A stretch of DNA of 64,000 nucleotides from Rhypophila decipiens (taxonomy: Eukaryota; Ascomycota; Sordariomycetes; Sordariales; Naviculisporaceae): positions 558,001 to 622,000 of the forward strand of contig MU858051.1 of assembly GCA_033297075.1 (NCBI GenBank). Direction: 5' to 3'. Numbering within the stretch: the stretch's first letter is position 1; each line of letters starts with the position of its first letter. A program made the translations under genes and the position numbers. Below are positions 1 to 12,276 of this stretch, piece after piece. The notes under the pieces are model-generated. The model saw nothing but the letters and a program-made list of their open reading frames with translations, made no database searches and was not told where the DNA came from.

Positions 1-1009
1 TCGGCACGTAGATCCTCATCGCGGAAACAGCGGGCAAATTGGTAATAGCCACGGATCCCGCTAGCCATGAGAATCTGCTTGTACTGCTGAGGGCTCTGGG
101 GCAAAGCATATGCGAGCCCAGGCCGTCTGGTCGGGACGATAAACTCTCTGGCGCCCTCGGGGGTTGACTTGAAGAGGACGGGGGTCTCGACCTCGGTGAA
201 ACCGAGCTTGTCCAGTGCATTTCTCAAAGCAAGCCCGATCTTTGGGCGTGCAAGAAGACGTGGCCGTAGCGCGTCGGAGAATCGTAGCTGAAGGTGACGG
301 GCAGTAGGCGGAAACTGGACGCCCTTTGATACGATGATGTTTGGGGGAAAGTCATTGAGAGGCTGGATGGTTCCAAGCTCCAAATCGATGCGAGAGACAT
401 CTTCTGGAAAGCCGGTGGTGCTCAAAGATGCTTGTGACGGTTTGTCACTGGCCTCGTGACGATATAGCTTCTCAACAATTCCCGTCACTGATACGGGGCT
501 GTGTAAACGGACTTCCCTGAGCGCCTTGGTTGCGAGGTGCTGCGGAGTATTCTCTTCCCGCCAGGAAGATCTGATTTGGACGACGGGTCCATTGTCGATT
601 TGGATATCAGCAAAGACAAGCTTTGCTCCCTTGACCCTTTTTGCTGAGAGAAATCCACGGACAGTCACCTCTTTTCCTTCAGCAAAGTCCAGCGCAGTGG
701 ATGCGGGTGGGAATTGACCTGTCTTGTCAGTTATACACCTCTTCATTTATGACTTCTTGTCCCGTACATGAGCTACGGCTTACTGAATTTTGACCATTCC
801 TCGCGCACAATGCGTGCTGGTTTCCTATGGTAAATGTGGTAGACAGGTGGTGTTTCTTGGACCTCGTGGTCTGAAAGACGTCGAGATGTATGAATACAAT
901 GACTATTCAGGGGCAGGCATATCCGACGGGTCTGAAGGTTCGGGTGTCGTCGAAAATTCTGCAATGGAAACCTGCAGAGGCGCCTCAATGAGACGCAAGG
1001 TTGAGCCAT
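1..1009 (-). CDS. MSD1: Mitochondrial aspartyl-tRNA synthetase, N-terminal part (cut by window edge)
   Basis: Charges mitochondrial tRNA-Asp. Two exons are visible: 1009-784 and 718-1, joined by a 65-nt intron (donor GTAAGC, acceptor ACAG, branch-like CTGAC), which keeps the frame. Exon 1 encodes about 75 residues rich in Arg, Ser and Leu with almost no acids at the start, as expected for a mitochondrial targeting peptide. Exon 2 encodes the OB-fold anticodon-binding region ([16 protein letters not shown]), class II motif 1 ([11 protein letters not shown]), the flipping loop ([20 protein letters not shown]) and the beginning of motif 2 ([15 protein letters not shown]), where the window ends. 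The catalytic C-terminal half lies outside. The start at 1009 is preferred because it supplies the targeting peptide. It is transcribed away from the AP180 gene. Family assignment is firm; the mitochondrial form is inferred from the bacterial-type domain order and the leader. Confidence 0.93.
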
Positions 1010-2630
1010 GCAGTCGACGCTATAATGAGATTCTGGTGATGAGTTTTGCTCTCACAAACGCCATAAGATGGGATCTTGGAATGGCATATGAAATGAATCG
1101 ATAGGATCATGCACCTGTCAGGATGTTAGCGGTCCGTTGCTGGCTGGCTGCAAGGAACCACTGTCATCCAGACTCAAATTCAGAGAGACCCATAATGCCG
1201 GCCCCACACGGCAGCCGAAAGCCGGTAAAAAAATTAAAGTGGGGCTGCTTTTCGACATCAAAAAGGTCTGCAGCTCGCCAGCAATTTTGAACTTTTTCTT
1301 CTTTTCTTCTCCATCCCTTCCAATTCAAAAAAAGGTATGTCGCAACCTCACCACGCCCTGCAGCTTCTGAGGACAACAAGACTAACAATATTCTCGCGCA
1401 GATGATGAAAGCCTGGGTGTTTTTTTTGAAGAAGCTTCCCTCTTTTGGAGCTTCCGAACCCTCCTCTTCGGAGGCTCAAGTGGTTCGGTTGTGATAGAAG
1501 ACGGGTAGTGTGAAATAAGCGTTCGGCACACCGACCTTGTTACTTACGGACGCAATGACGGCCTCTCTGATTACATTTGAATTGGAAGGATTTTGTTGTT
1601 CTTTATCTTTTCTTCTTTTTTTTGTGTTTTCCCTTGCTGCGAGCAGCTTCCCTCTTGGCGTGTTGTTGAACCTGGGTACTGATACGGACGGATTCTGCAC
1701 GTGTAATTTGGTTTTCTGGCGCTGTTTAACGGCGCACAGGCGGACAAGTGTTTGCTTGCATTCCCCAAATAGATTAGAATAATCGATCGAATACGAACAG
1801 TTTGCCATCAATAATTTTGCTTCGCAGCTCAAACCTCCTTCAATCAGATGAATTAGGTCATCGTGATCCTCCGTGCTGGAAGCGAAAACTGACCATCTCG
1901 GCATGCTCATTCTTGGTCTCATGAACCGTTACGTCACACGAGAGCTAATTCAACCCTGGATCTCTTTTGTTGACGCATTGTACCAAAGCACCAGGTTTGC
2001 GCGACCAAGTGAAACTGTGCCCGCCGTTATCGTTGCCCGGTGGTTCGTATAATTTACCCAACATCACTCTCCAGGATTATTTTTCTGTATAATATAAATC
2101 GAGCCGCCATCCTGGCTTCAGGTTCATGCCATTCAGTCGAACTTCTCAGTGATCCATTCCCCCTGAAGGTACCCAGTTTTTGTTTCTGGGGTGCGGCTGA
2201 ATCGCGGCTTCTCTGCGTCGGGCACCAGGACGCTGGCACGGCTGGTTATCCGCACTCGCTAAGTCTGGCGCCGATCGTAGCGCTGTACTTGGTCTGCGGC
2301 TTACCTCCCACTTCAAGACCTCAACCCACCTAGAGAGCCGTCCTTTGTCCCACCACCCGCTGAGATCCCCAACCGGGCCGAGACGTTTCCTGATCTCTAG
2401 GAAGGCTGAATAAGACGACATTCGACCTCGACCTGCTCCCACCAGACCGGGCGCGTCTTTTGAGACCCTGCCTCGAAGTTGCCGTTGCGCGAGATAACGA
2501 AGAGATTGGGCTTGAACCGGGTTGAGAATACGCCAAGTCGCCCGCCACCTCTTGGATACCCAACCACAATTCGGATTCTCGCAAACTTCAAGCTCTTTTC
2601 TCTCGCAAACACGCCGTCTATTTCATCATC
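1010..2630. other. Divergent intergenic region between MSD1 and the AP180 gene
   Basis: Holds the promoters and leaders of two divergent genes. A TATA-like stretch (tataatataaatc) lies near 2088-2100 on the plus strand, about 530 bp before the AP180 start. The 200 bp before that start are pyrimidine-rich, as fungal leaders often are. On the minus strand a 41-codon open stretch without Met (1725-1603) ends in a Lys/Arg run and follows an acceptor-like AAACAG. I could not link it to an upstream exon, so it is not called as a gene. Confidence 0.6.
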
Positions 2631-4775
2631 ATGGCGAGCTCCTTCGAAAAGTCGGTCAAGGGCGCGACCAAAATCAAGGTTCGTGATGGATAGACCTATA
2701 TCAAGTTCTCCAAATCCAAGCTGACTGGGGTATGGCGATGACATAACAGGCCGCACCACCCAAGACCAAGTACATCGAGCACATCCTCATCGCAACACAC
2801 TCGGGCGAAGCAGGCGTTGGCGAGGTATTCAGGGCGCTACAAAACAGACTGCGCGACTCAACATGGACGGTATCGTTCAAAGCCCTGATTACGGTCCATC
2901 TCATGATCCGAGAAGGTTCCCCAGACGTCACCCTGGCATATCTAGCTAAGCATCGGAGCGCTCTTGCGGTAGACGGCCTGTTCTCAGATGCGCAGACACA
3001 GGGGCGCAATATTAGACACTACTCTGCCTATCTGACGGAGCGAGGACGGGCATTTCGGGACACAAAAATCGACTGGGTGCGGGACAAGAACTCGCGGTTA
3101 GAGAAGCTCACGGTGGACAAGGGCTTACTTCGGGAGACCGAGGTTGTCCAGCACCAGCTCACCGCACTGCTGAAATGCGACGTGAGTCCATGCCGGTTCC
3201 CTGAAAGTTAGAGTCAGGTGCTGATGCAGTAACAGGTCATGGAGGAGCCAGAAAACGAGATCACCATCACCGTCTTCAGGTTGTTAGTTCTGGATCTGCT
3301 GGCCTTATTCCAGGCCCTCAACCAGGGAATGATTAACATCCTCGGTAAGACCCCCAGCACCGTACCCACCACGGCTCAGATGCTAACAAAAAGCAGGGCA
3401 CTTTTTTGAGATGTCGAAAAGCGATGCCGAGAGGGCCATGGAAATCTACAGAACCTTTACGCGCCAAACAGATTTTGTTGTCCAGTACCTCAGCGTCGCG
3501 AGGCAATATGAGCATCACACCCGAGTCGAGGTCCCCAAGCTCAAGCATGCTCCCGTTAATCTTGGACGACAGCTTGAAGAGTACCTAAAAGACCCCGACT
3601 TTGAGATCCACCGAAGACAGTATTTGGCCGAACAAGAAGCCAAGAAATCAAAGGGAGGCTCGGCCGGGGCCTCCAAAGCGAGCACGTCCAAAGCTGTCGT
3701 CTCCAAGAGCGACACCGCAAAGGCATTCTCCCCGAGTTCAAGTGGTCCTAACCCAGCAGCAAACTCGGCACCTGCGCCTAAGGGGCCAGACGCCGATCTG
3801 ATTGACTTTTTTGAATCCATCGAACAGAATCAGACCCCAATGGCACAACCACAGCCGCAAGCCCAAGTGCAAGCTCAGCCCCAGATCCAGATGGGCATGT
3901 CTCCCTGGGGTCCCGCCCCTTTCCAGGCTCAGCCAGTACAGCAATTCCAGCAAAATGGGTTTGCTCCTCAACAGACGGGGTTCCCTACCGCCCCTCCTTT
4001 CCAGCAGCAGCAGCAACAACAACAACCCATGGGAGCTTTCAATCAACAACAACAAGCTCCCCCACAACTCCAGACAGCTTTCACTGGCGCCCCTTCATTT
4101 ACAAACTCGTTCTCTCCTCAGTCCAGCTTCCAGCCCGGCTCATTAGGCTCTATCCCTCAAGATTCTGTGGCAAGTTTCCAGACAGGTGCTCCAACTGGCT
4201 TCCAGCAACCGCAGCAAGGTCTTCAGGCACCCCAGCAGATCACCAATCCCTTCCGGCAGTCAATGATGATGAACCAGCAGCAAACGGGCGCGCAGCAGTT
4301 CTCACCTGTGACTTCTCCTATTAGCCCGCCACAGCAGCAACCACAACAACAGCAGTCCACCAATCCCTTTGCACGAGCATCGCCCCAGGCAAACCAGCCT
4401 CCTTTCTCGGCCCCCAATTCGAACTCTCCGTTCCAATCTCCGCCCCCGCAAGTACAGCTCCAGCAGCAGCAGCAGCAGCAACCACCGGCTGCTCTATTAC
4501 CAATGCAGACGGGAACTAATCCATTTGCCAGAGGTTTTGCTGCTACACAAGCTCAGCAGCCGCAACAGCCGCAACAGCCGCAACAGCAGCAACAAGTTCC
4601 TCTGGCGGCTCAGCCTACTGGAAGCACGAATCCGTTCCGTCAGGGCGCTTTCGTGAACCATGCGACCGGGCAGGGCTGGCAGAATAACCAGCAGCCGATC
4701 GGTGGTGGTCTTGACCAGATGGAGACGATACCCGTTTTCCCGCGACCAGCACAGCAAACTCCATGGCAAACGTGA
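2631..4775 (+). CDS. YAP1801: AP180/CALM-family clathrin assembly protein (ANTH domain, NPF motifs)
   Basis: Endocytic adaptor linking PI(4,5)P2 membranes, clathrin and EH-domain proteins. Four exons: 2631-2678, 2750-3181, 3236-3344 and 3397-4775, giving about 655 residues. Residues 1 to about 280 form the ANTH domain: KSVKGATKIK then the lipid-binding PPKTKY, and later LMIREGSPD and a helical YRTFTRQTDFVVQYL segment. The rest is low-complexity Gln/Pro/Ala-rich sequence with four TNPF motifs (TNPFRQ twice, TNPFAR twice), which are ligands for EH domains of Pan1/Ede1-type proteins, plus several CAG/CAA-encoded poly-Gln runs. The first donor (GTTCGT) is less common but recurs elsewhere in this window. 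S. cerevisiae has two paralogues (YAP1801/1802); filamentous fungi usually have one, so the symbol is approximate. Confidence 0.95.
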
Positions 4776-6588
4776 TGGACGGGAATCTGTGCAGAATCAG
4801 TTACGACGGTCCATTAGATCATTAGATGGAACAGTTTTATTGGGGTGTTTCGTTTGGGGAAATTGGTGGTTTTTGCTTCCGGGTATCATTCTGCATATAT
4901 TTATTTAGTTCCCTGTGGCCTTTCGGTTCCTTGGCTGGGCCTATTTCTTGGATTGATTGGAGGAGTGCGATGAATGTCCTTTTCCTCAAGGATGGGTCTT
5001 AGAAGGCTTGGGAGACCGAGCCTGAGAGGGAGTCGACATGGTTCAGCAGTTTTCATTCTCTTAATTACTTACCTTTTGCTTGCTATTGGGCACCATTTTA
5101 TATCCCAAGGCTAGCATGTATTTACTTACATTACCTATATTGGTACTTATTACTGGTTGTCTTTCTTTCCGTTTGGTTTTTGCATTGAAGCGCTGGCGTT
5201 CTGATCTGGTTCTTTCTTATTTTTTCTTGAGGGGGGCTTTTGAATACAGTGGCTTTCAACAAGGTATTACCCTACCGGTATTACTTTTTCTTCATTGAAT
5301 ATCATTGCCGCTGTTTTGATTCGAGGTCTAGTTGAGTTGGTTGATTGATGGCTGCGAGAAGGCGAGGATTGTGAACTTGATGTTCCTGGTCTTGTACGCG
5401 GTACAAAACAACATGGAAGCTTTCTCTGTCACTTTGGCCAAGACTTTTCAGCTTGTCCAGGTCTTGACTTGTTGTTCAGGTGCAGCAAGTGTTGGCTTTG
5501 AGGACCAGGCATCCTTCAGTTGTGTCTAGCACAAACTCTTGAGCTAGTTGTAGTGGGATAGGATCTGGAAAGCTGCCCTGGATAGATACAGGCACTGCAG
5601 AGTGTAACCTTTGCCTTGCATCTGGGTTAAGTCTTGTGAACGGATTGTTTTTCCTCCTTAAAAGACAAGGTACTCCGTATTGCTGTGTACAATATAATAC
5701 TAATTAAATCCATTCTATTAAGCATCGATATGTGACAGCATGCTGTTCTATTTTCAACAACTGTAAGAAGATAAAATTTTCCATCTTGGATTTGCAACTT
5801 CCATATGTTCGTATCTGGATACGCAATACGCTTGTTGCACAAAAGGCTGTACAATACGAAAAGGGGCAACAGAAACCCTGAGCGCCAAGTGCAAACAGCC
5901 GCAATCTTTGACACTGAAAATCTGGGGATGTGAGCCGCATTCTCAGGGGTTCGTTCCCCACTATATTTCCTCGAACAGGGGTATCCACCCGAGGTTCTGG
6001 ACTTACAACGATACGAACACCACAGCCACAATGGGAGCATAGCAAGTTGACAACACGCGGCCCTTTCACCAGCTCTTGACACGCCGCGGATATACCTTGA
6101 TCTCGGAAACTTTCACAACATTTGACAGCACTATTATTTTGCTCTAATAGCAAGGAGGAAAACGACGAAACCACCAGGCTGAATCCGAATCGCCGCGGTT
6201 CTTTCATCCCAAGCTTCATTGCGATTTCCAACATCCCTGAGCCCGGCGCATCGCATCGCATCGCATTCGCATCACAGCAGATCGACCACCTCCCGACGAT
6301 GATTTTGTTATAAACTAAACGATTGCTTCTCAATTCGCCTTCTTGACGCTCTTTACCAATCCCCGACTTTCTTGCATCCCGGGATCGTTTCCTATCCTCG
6401 ACTTTTTCGACTTTTGTACCACTCATTTTGCGCAAACCTCTCAGGTTCAGCCGCACCTCTTCAAGGTTCCCCGAACACATCCAAAGATAGACTTGGGACA
6501 GAAGAGAAGAAGAAGAAGAAGAAGAGATTCCGCACACTGAAGCGACTCGACTCTCTTAGAGCTCACAGCAGCCAGCCAGCCAGCCGCA
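4776..6588. other. Intergenic region between AP180 gene and GUP1
   Basis: Contains the AP180 3' UTR and the GUP1 promoter and leader. I see no convincing gene. A 277-codon open frame on the minus strand (6537-5704) runs antisense through the GUP1 leader but shows no domain, has a Ser run created by the GAA/AGA repeat, and is treated as chance. Short GCATC pentamer repeats occur at about 6247-6266. Confidence 0.55.
6501..6526. repeat. GAA/AGA trinucleotide microsatellite in the GUP1 leader
   Basis: An almost pure purine (GAA)n tract about 60 bp upstream of the GUP1 start codon, probably in the 5' UTR. It is a candidate for length polymorphism. Confidence 0.8.
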
Positions 6589-8880
6589 ATGGCACCAAAC
6601 GACAGCGGCGGTCCCCTATCCTTCATAAAGAGTATATACGCCCTCGACACAATCGACACGCGCTTCACCACGCCCTCGGGGGTACCGTACAGGAGACGGC
6701 AGAACGAGACTGACGGGAACGGGAAGAGGGAGGACGATGATGTTAAATCGGGCTTGGGGCTGCTGGAACGAACGGCTACAGCTACGAGCACGACGAGTAA
6801 TACTGAATCGGGGATCCAGGCCGAGACACTCAGGACGAAATGGGGCACGCCAGAGTTTTATCTTTATTATTTGATCGTGGGGATTGCGGTGCCGTATATG
6901 TTTTGGGTTGCGTATGATGTTTCTAGACGTGAGTATCCCCTCTTTCGTTCTTTCTTTTATGGTGCTGGAAGAAAGCAACGGCTTGTTAATCATATCTTGC
7001 TCCTATTTAGCATCTGATCCAAGATACCGCAGATATGAGCCATGGCTCTCAGAGGGTTGGATACCGGGTCGCAAAATAGTAGGTTCAGATTTCGAATTCC
7101 CTGGAGACGTAAACTTGATAGTAACACTCTCAACAGGATCTGTCAGACTTCCAGTATGGACACCTGCGTAGGAATCTGCCAGTCATGGGTCTTCTTCTCA
7201 TTTTCCACCCCCTAGGTCGCCAACTCTGGAATTTCATCTTTCCCATCCGCCAGCAGCAGACACGGGGAAATACCCCGATTAGTGGCAGGAGCAGCCCCTT
7301 CCAGAGATCGCCCACGCCCACCCCTGAAGCCGCCGATGCTCGGCTACGCCAACGGACCTCTTACGATTTCACCTTTGCCATCGTTTTTCTCATCATCCTC
7401 CACGGCTTTTCGGCTGCCAAGATCTTGTTCATCCTCGCCCTCAATTACAAAATCGGCACGGCTCTTCCCAAAAAGTACGTCCCAGCAACGACCTGGATCT
7501 TCAACCTCATCGTCTTATTCGCCAATGAGCTCTGCGATGGCTACAAGTTTCGAAGCATTGCTGTCGTTCTCACCGGCGGGGCACCTCCGCCAGGGGAAGT
7601 CCCCAATTCGCTCGTCAGTTTCGGCACCTGGCTAGACAGCTACCGCGGACTCCAACCCAAGTGGGCGGTCCTCTTCAACATCACCATCCTCCGCCTCATC
7701 AGCTTCAACCTCGACTACTACTGGAGTCTCGACCGGCGAAGCGGCAGTCCCATTGAGGTAACATTCTCCCCTCCCCCCCGCCTCTGTCGAACTCAAAAAT
7801 CCTAACCCCCCCAAGAAGAAGCAACTAGACCCAGCGAACCTCTCCGAACGAGACAGAGTCGCCATCTCAGCCCACCGCGACGACTACACATTCACCAACT
7901 ACGTCGCCTACGCCATCTACGCACCCCTCTACCTGACCGGCCCAATCCTAACCTTTAACGATTACATCTCGCAATGCCGCTACAAGCCCGCCACAATCGA
8001 GACCTCCCGCACGATAAAATACGCCATTCGCTTCGCCCTCGTGTTGTTATCCATGGAGATAATCCTGCACTACGACTACGTGGGCGCCATCACCAAAGCT
8101 CGCCCAATCTGGTCCTCTTACACGCCCGCCCAGATCTCCCTCCTGTCATTCTTCAACCTCCACATAATCTGGCTCAAGTTACTCGTTCCCTGGCGGTTGT
8201 TCCGTCTCTGGTCTCTAGTCGACGGCATCGACCCGCCAGAGAACATGATCCGCTGCGTGAGCAACAATTACTCTACCCTGTCCTTCTGGAGAAGCTGGCA
8301 TCGGTCTTACTACAGATGGTTACTCCGATACATTTATATCCCGCTGGGAGGAACCAGTTTCCGAACCTCGGTCGGCGCTGCACGCTCTATCGTGACGTAT
8401 CTCACCGTCTTTACGTTTGTAGCGCTGTGGCATGATATCAAGATGAGGTTGCTTATTTGGGGCTGGTTGATTGTTTTCTTCTTTTTGCCCGAGATTGTGG
8501 CTGGTTATTTGTTCCCCCGCAAGAAGTGGGAGAGTAAGCCGGTGCAGTATAGGATGCTTTGTGCTGCTGGGGGTGTGTTGAATGTTTTGATGATGATTAG
8601 TGCTAATCTTGTGGGCTTTGCTGTGGGATTGGATGGGCTGGAGACGATTATTAGGGGGGTTTTGAGGGAGTGGAACGGTAAGTTAAATTTTTTCTTTTCT
8701 TTTCTTTTCTTTTCTTTTCTGGGAAGGTGACCTTTGAGACTTTCAGCATCATGCTAACAAATCGAAAATACAGGCCTCATTTTCATCCTCATGGCTAGCG
8801 GGATCTTGTTTGTGGGCATCCAGGTCATGTTTGAGATTAGGTCTTCGGAGCTGAGGAAGGGGATCAATCTCAAGTGCTAG
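6589..8880 (+). CDS. GUP1: GUP1, membrane-bound O-acyltransferase (MBOAT)
   Basis: ER/plasma-membrane MBOAT protein. Yeast Gup1 remodels GPI-anchor lipids by adding a C26 fatty acid and affects membrane and wall organisation. Five exons: 6589-6928, 7011-7078, 7137-7757, 7816-8677 and 8774-8880, giving about 665 residues. Visible features: the N-terminal TPEFYLYYLI...MFWVAYDVSR membrane segment, the SEGWIPGRK motif typical of Gup1, many hydrophobic helices, the MBOAT core with RSWHRSYYRWLLRYIYIPLGG, and the conserved histidine in ALWHDIKMRLLIWGWL. The last exon adds one membrane segment and a short basic tail. The exon 3/4 acceptor is at a repeated AAG, so it could shift by one codon. Intron 4 carries a TTTCT microsatellite. 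Identification is firm from overall similarity and the MBOAT histidine. Confidence 0.96.
8688..8720. repeat. (TTTCT)n microsatellite in GUP1 intron 4
   Basis: Six perfect TTTCT units following a T-run, 10 bp after the donor GTAAGT of the last GUP1 intron. Intronic, so probably neutral, and likely length-variable between strains. Confidence 0.9.
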
Positions 8881-9667
8881 CTGGTTCTAGACAAGTCACT
8901 GTCGGGGATAGTTGGTATAAAGTATAAGATATTGGAGAAATAGATAAAGCTGGAATGTTGTGGCATCCATCTATTGCCAGAAAGACAGAAGAAAAATGTG
9001 AGCACAAGTCAGCGAGCCTGAGAGGTGTCGTATTTATGTATTTTTTTCCCCTTGACAGCTGTGGCATACCGATTAACTTTAGATTTAGAATGAATCACAG
9101 TCAAATGTCAAGTACCATAAAAAAATGACATGAATCCTCAGAGCTTCTTGTTCTCAAGTTCGGAGAAAATTACCTGACTTGGCGTTCCATCGTTAATCTG
9201 TCACTTATGATTTCGGTTTACTGAAGTGGTTTACAGTTCGGGTCTCATGGCCGCCGTCCGATGATATTCACCCCCAAAGAAAACGAAATTCAGCCAAAAA
9301 AAAATTAGTGCAATTCAAAGCTCTTATTGTGTGTTTCACAACAAGTTCACAACAAGTTCATGTCGTCATGACGTTATCTCGGTAGTTGTCGTCCTCGGGT
9401 GCGTGAACCATTGTCGGTTTGGGATTTGAGCCCCTGTCACAGCCAGAGTTACCCACTAAAAAGAGTACCGAAGGTTTGGCGTTGACGCACGGACCATTTG
9501 ATGGACAGCTGCCACGCCCAAGGGTCCAAGCATGGGCCACAACGGGCCCAATCTCTGCCAAGACACGTCCCAACTGGCACTCGTTAAAGTGTTCAAGTCG
9601 CGTGGGGCAAAAACGATTCACAGTCCATCACCATCCACCAAACACACATCTCGACACAGCACTCAAG
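8881..9667. other. Intergenic region between GUP1 and DST1
   Basis: Tandem genes on the same strand. The stretch holds the GUP1 3' UTR and the DST1 promoter. The only structure noticed is a short direct repeat, TTCACAACAAG twice in a row (9335-9356), followed by a TCATGTCGTCATGACG imperfect palindrome. No gene seen. Confidence 0.55.
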
Positions 9668-10626
9668 ATGGACGACCGAGAACTCTCCCTACGCATCCGC
9701 GCCCTGGCCAAGGCCGTGGCGGGCTCGGAGCCGGCCTCAAACATCGTCACAATGCTCGAGCAATTGAAAAAGGACGCAGCACCGACCGAGGAGCAGCTTC
9801 GATCAACCAAGGCCGGCGTCACCGTGGGAAAGCTCCGGTCGAATCCCGACAAAGAAATCGCTAAAGCCGCCGCAGAGGTGGTATCCAAATGGCGCAACCA
9901 CGTTACCGCAGCCAGCAAAGCAAAGCAGAGGAGCCTGGCTGGGAAATCACCGACGCCGAACCAGACAGCGTCTCCAGCGCCAGCGCCATCATCTTATAGC
10001 AAGCCCTTCGAGGGCAACCCCGAGAAGCGGCACTTCAAGACCGACAACGTCGACATCCACCGCACAGGCAACCAAGGCAGGGACAATAGCATTGGCCTGC
10101 TCTATAACGGCCTGGCGTTCCGCTCAACGTCGTCGATTGAAGAGGTCCTCAACAAGGCCGTCGAGGTCGAGGCATCCGCCTACAAGACATACAATGGCGA
10201 AACCCAGGACTACAAGATGAAGCTCCGCTCGCTTTTCACCAGTCTGAAGCGCAAGGACAACGAGGCGCTGAGAAAACGCGTGCTCTCTGGGGAGATTGCG
10301 CCCGCACAGTTTGTCGTCATGACGGATAAGGAGCTGGCATCCGAGGAGCAGCGTGCGATAGACGCCAAGCTGCGCGCCGAGAACATGAAGAACGCGCAGG
10401 TACCCAAGGCCGAGAGATCGGTCAGCTCTGCCCTCAAATGCGGCAAGTGTGGTCAAAAGAAGGTGTCGTACTCGCAGGCCCAGACTCGCTCTGCCGATGA
10501 GCCGATGACGACCTTTTGCGAGTGTCTTGTTTGCGGCAACCGGTGGAAGGTTAGCATACACCAGCTGCTGTTTTCTCCTTTTGGTGCTCGAGATTCACTG
10601 ACCCGATTTTGCAATAGTTCTCATAG
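9668..10626 (+). CDS. DST1: Transcription elongation factor TFIIS
   Basis: Rescues backtracked RNA polymerase II by stimulating transcript cleavage in the nucleus. Two exons, 9668-10549 and 10618-10626; the second exon encodes only Phe-Ser-stop, completing the family's usual NRWKFS end. Total 296 residues, normal for TFIIS. Domain order: N-terminal LW/TFIIS-N domain (about 1-80), Pro/Ser linker, central polymerase-binding domain (about 125-240), and the zinc ribbon with Cys258, Cys261, Cys286 and Cys289. The catalytic acidic pair of the hairpin is Asp277-Glu278 in RSADEPM. The first ATG at 9668 is chosen because the open frame upstream of it shows no family similarity. Confidence 0.97.
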
Positions 10627-11554
10627 TACAAAGACGACCCCACCATCATCGTGTCGACGACTGGCTTGGCTTCACGATGGACCATGGGCCGTAGTCGTTT
10701 TTTCTTCTTTTGCTTATCTCTCTTTTGGCTTTCATACCATTGGCCGATGGACAGACTGGTGGGCGGATTTTATACCCATTTCAATCTGCGTATTGCTCAG
10801 GGTTGTGTGCGAGGTGTGTGTATGACAATTTATCTTTTCTCTGGTCAGGGCCAAAGGCTGACATTAACCCAAGGGCTCAGCGATATATATTTGCTTCCCA
10901 TCTTTTCTTTGATATCTTGTGATATCTTCTCTGTGTAGTAGCTAGGGTAGGTGGGGAAAGGTCGGGTTCAGTGGTGTTAGGTGTCAATCTTCTTTTTTCC
11001 TCTCAGCTTTTTTTCATGGCTGTATGGGTGTTTGGGGGTGGTTTTCTTTGATAGCATGATATAATCATGAGCGAAAATGGCATCTCGGCTTTTCCACGAG
11101 GCATGCATGCCATTGCAAGTAGAGGTCGCTCACTCACTTACTAGATTGCCCTTGTGGGCTGGCAAGCTCTACTTCTCTCCTCTCTTTGGCCCCTCTTTAT
11201 ATGTCTTTCTAATCATTTGGTTGACTTCTCTTTTGGTGACATTCCCAGCAGGACCGGGATATTGTCTCGAGCTATCCAGCGTTGTTTTATCTTTGTCAAT
11301 GTAGCGGGCTGGGAGTGACATGCCAGATGTAGGACGATTCTTGTTCTTCTGGATGGGCGGATGTACCTTGACATACTACCGGAAGCTCTGGGGCTTCGGG
11401 TTATGTATGTACGTATCTTTCCTCCAACCTCAGACCCTCCCACGTCCAGAGCATATGTACTCGTAAAAGGCCGCCAAAGTAAAAGTGTACGTACGAAAGA
11501 TGGGAGCTCCGGCGCAGCATTCCCAGAGAAAACAATTGCGTTTAGAATAACAGC

Positions 11555-11560
11555 AAAAAA
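11555..11560 (-). terminator. RNA polymerase III T-run after 5S copy A
   Basis: Six T residues in a row on the transcribed sense, two nucleotides downstream of the 5S 3' end (sequence TCTTTTTT). This is the usual Pol III termination signal. Confidence 0.85.
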
Positions 11561-11562
11561 GA

Positions 11563-11681
11563 ACATACAGCACCAGGGATTCGCTGGTGGTCACCCACCC
11601 AACTACTAGTCTGGCGATTAGGGGCTTATCTATGGGGGAGCGGACGGGACCCCGAGCTTTCCACTATCTATGGCCGTATGT
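11563..11681 (-). rRNA. 5S ribosomal RNA (dispersed copy A)
   Basis: A 119-nt 5S gene read on the minus strand. It begins ACATACGGCCATAG, contains the highly conserved internal promoter and loop region (AGTAGTTGGGTGGGTGACC, ACCAGCGAATCCCTGG) and ends in CTGTATGT, which pairs with the 5' end to form helix I. A T-run follows directly. It differs from the second copy in this window at 13 of 119 positions, mostly in helix II. Many differences are paired changes that keep the stems, so it is probably a functional variant and not a pseudogene. Single dispersed 5S genes with sequence variants are known from Neurospora and other Pezizomycotina. Confidence 0.95.
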
Positions 11682-12276
11682 GCTGATTGTGGTGATGTTG
11701 GTCTTGATATTTGGTGAGGTTGAGGTCCTGTGCTGGCTGGTGTTCTCTGAAGGCACTGTACAACACCTCAGCTGTGTCATAAAGATACACTAACACCGTT
11801 TAGCGTTGTTATGGCAACCGTTATGCAGAGGACCTTGAAAATCGACCCTCACCTTGCTTCGGTTTCAGGCTCATGGCACCGGGCTAGAAAGTAGACACGG
11901 ACCGAATTTGTGGACAGAATGGCCAACTCATCCAGCTTCCATAACGAACTCATAGAGGGTTGTTGACTTATGACGGCATGATTTACAACAGAGAAGTAGT
12001 AATTGTATATATTCTAACCTGCCCATGACCAATTCCCCCACATCAACTGGATGTGAGGAAATTTCCAAAGCTCCTTCAACCTGACCACTGGCTACTCTAT
12101 GAGCTTCCCCTCCAGATTAATTACTATTAAATACAACCATTCCAGCCGCTGATCAAAGCGCATCTCTAACAACACCTAACCCTTATTAATCCCATAATTG
12201 TCTAGACGCAACACGATACCAACGAAACAAACACACACACCAAGGCAACAATATACAATCCCAAAACTCCACCCCT

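Larger units (their letters stand above)
10627..12276. other. Intergenic region between DST1 and the P450, with a 5S rRNA gene
   Basis: Contains the 3' UTRs of two convergent genes and, on the minus strand, a complete 5S rRNA gene (11681-11563) with its T-run. Outside the 5S gene I see no coding or RNA gene. Confidence 0.6.

Noticed and set aside
2490..2540. GGTTCAAGCCC on the minus strand, a tRNA B-box match
   Set aside because: The flanking bases do not form a T-stem and no A-box or acceptor stem lies at the right distance.
5704..6537. 277-codon minus-strand frame upstream of GUP1
   Set aside because: Covers the GUP1 promoter and leader in antisense, has a Ser run from a GAA microsatellite and no recognisable domain. 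Worth an RNA check but not called.
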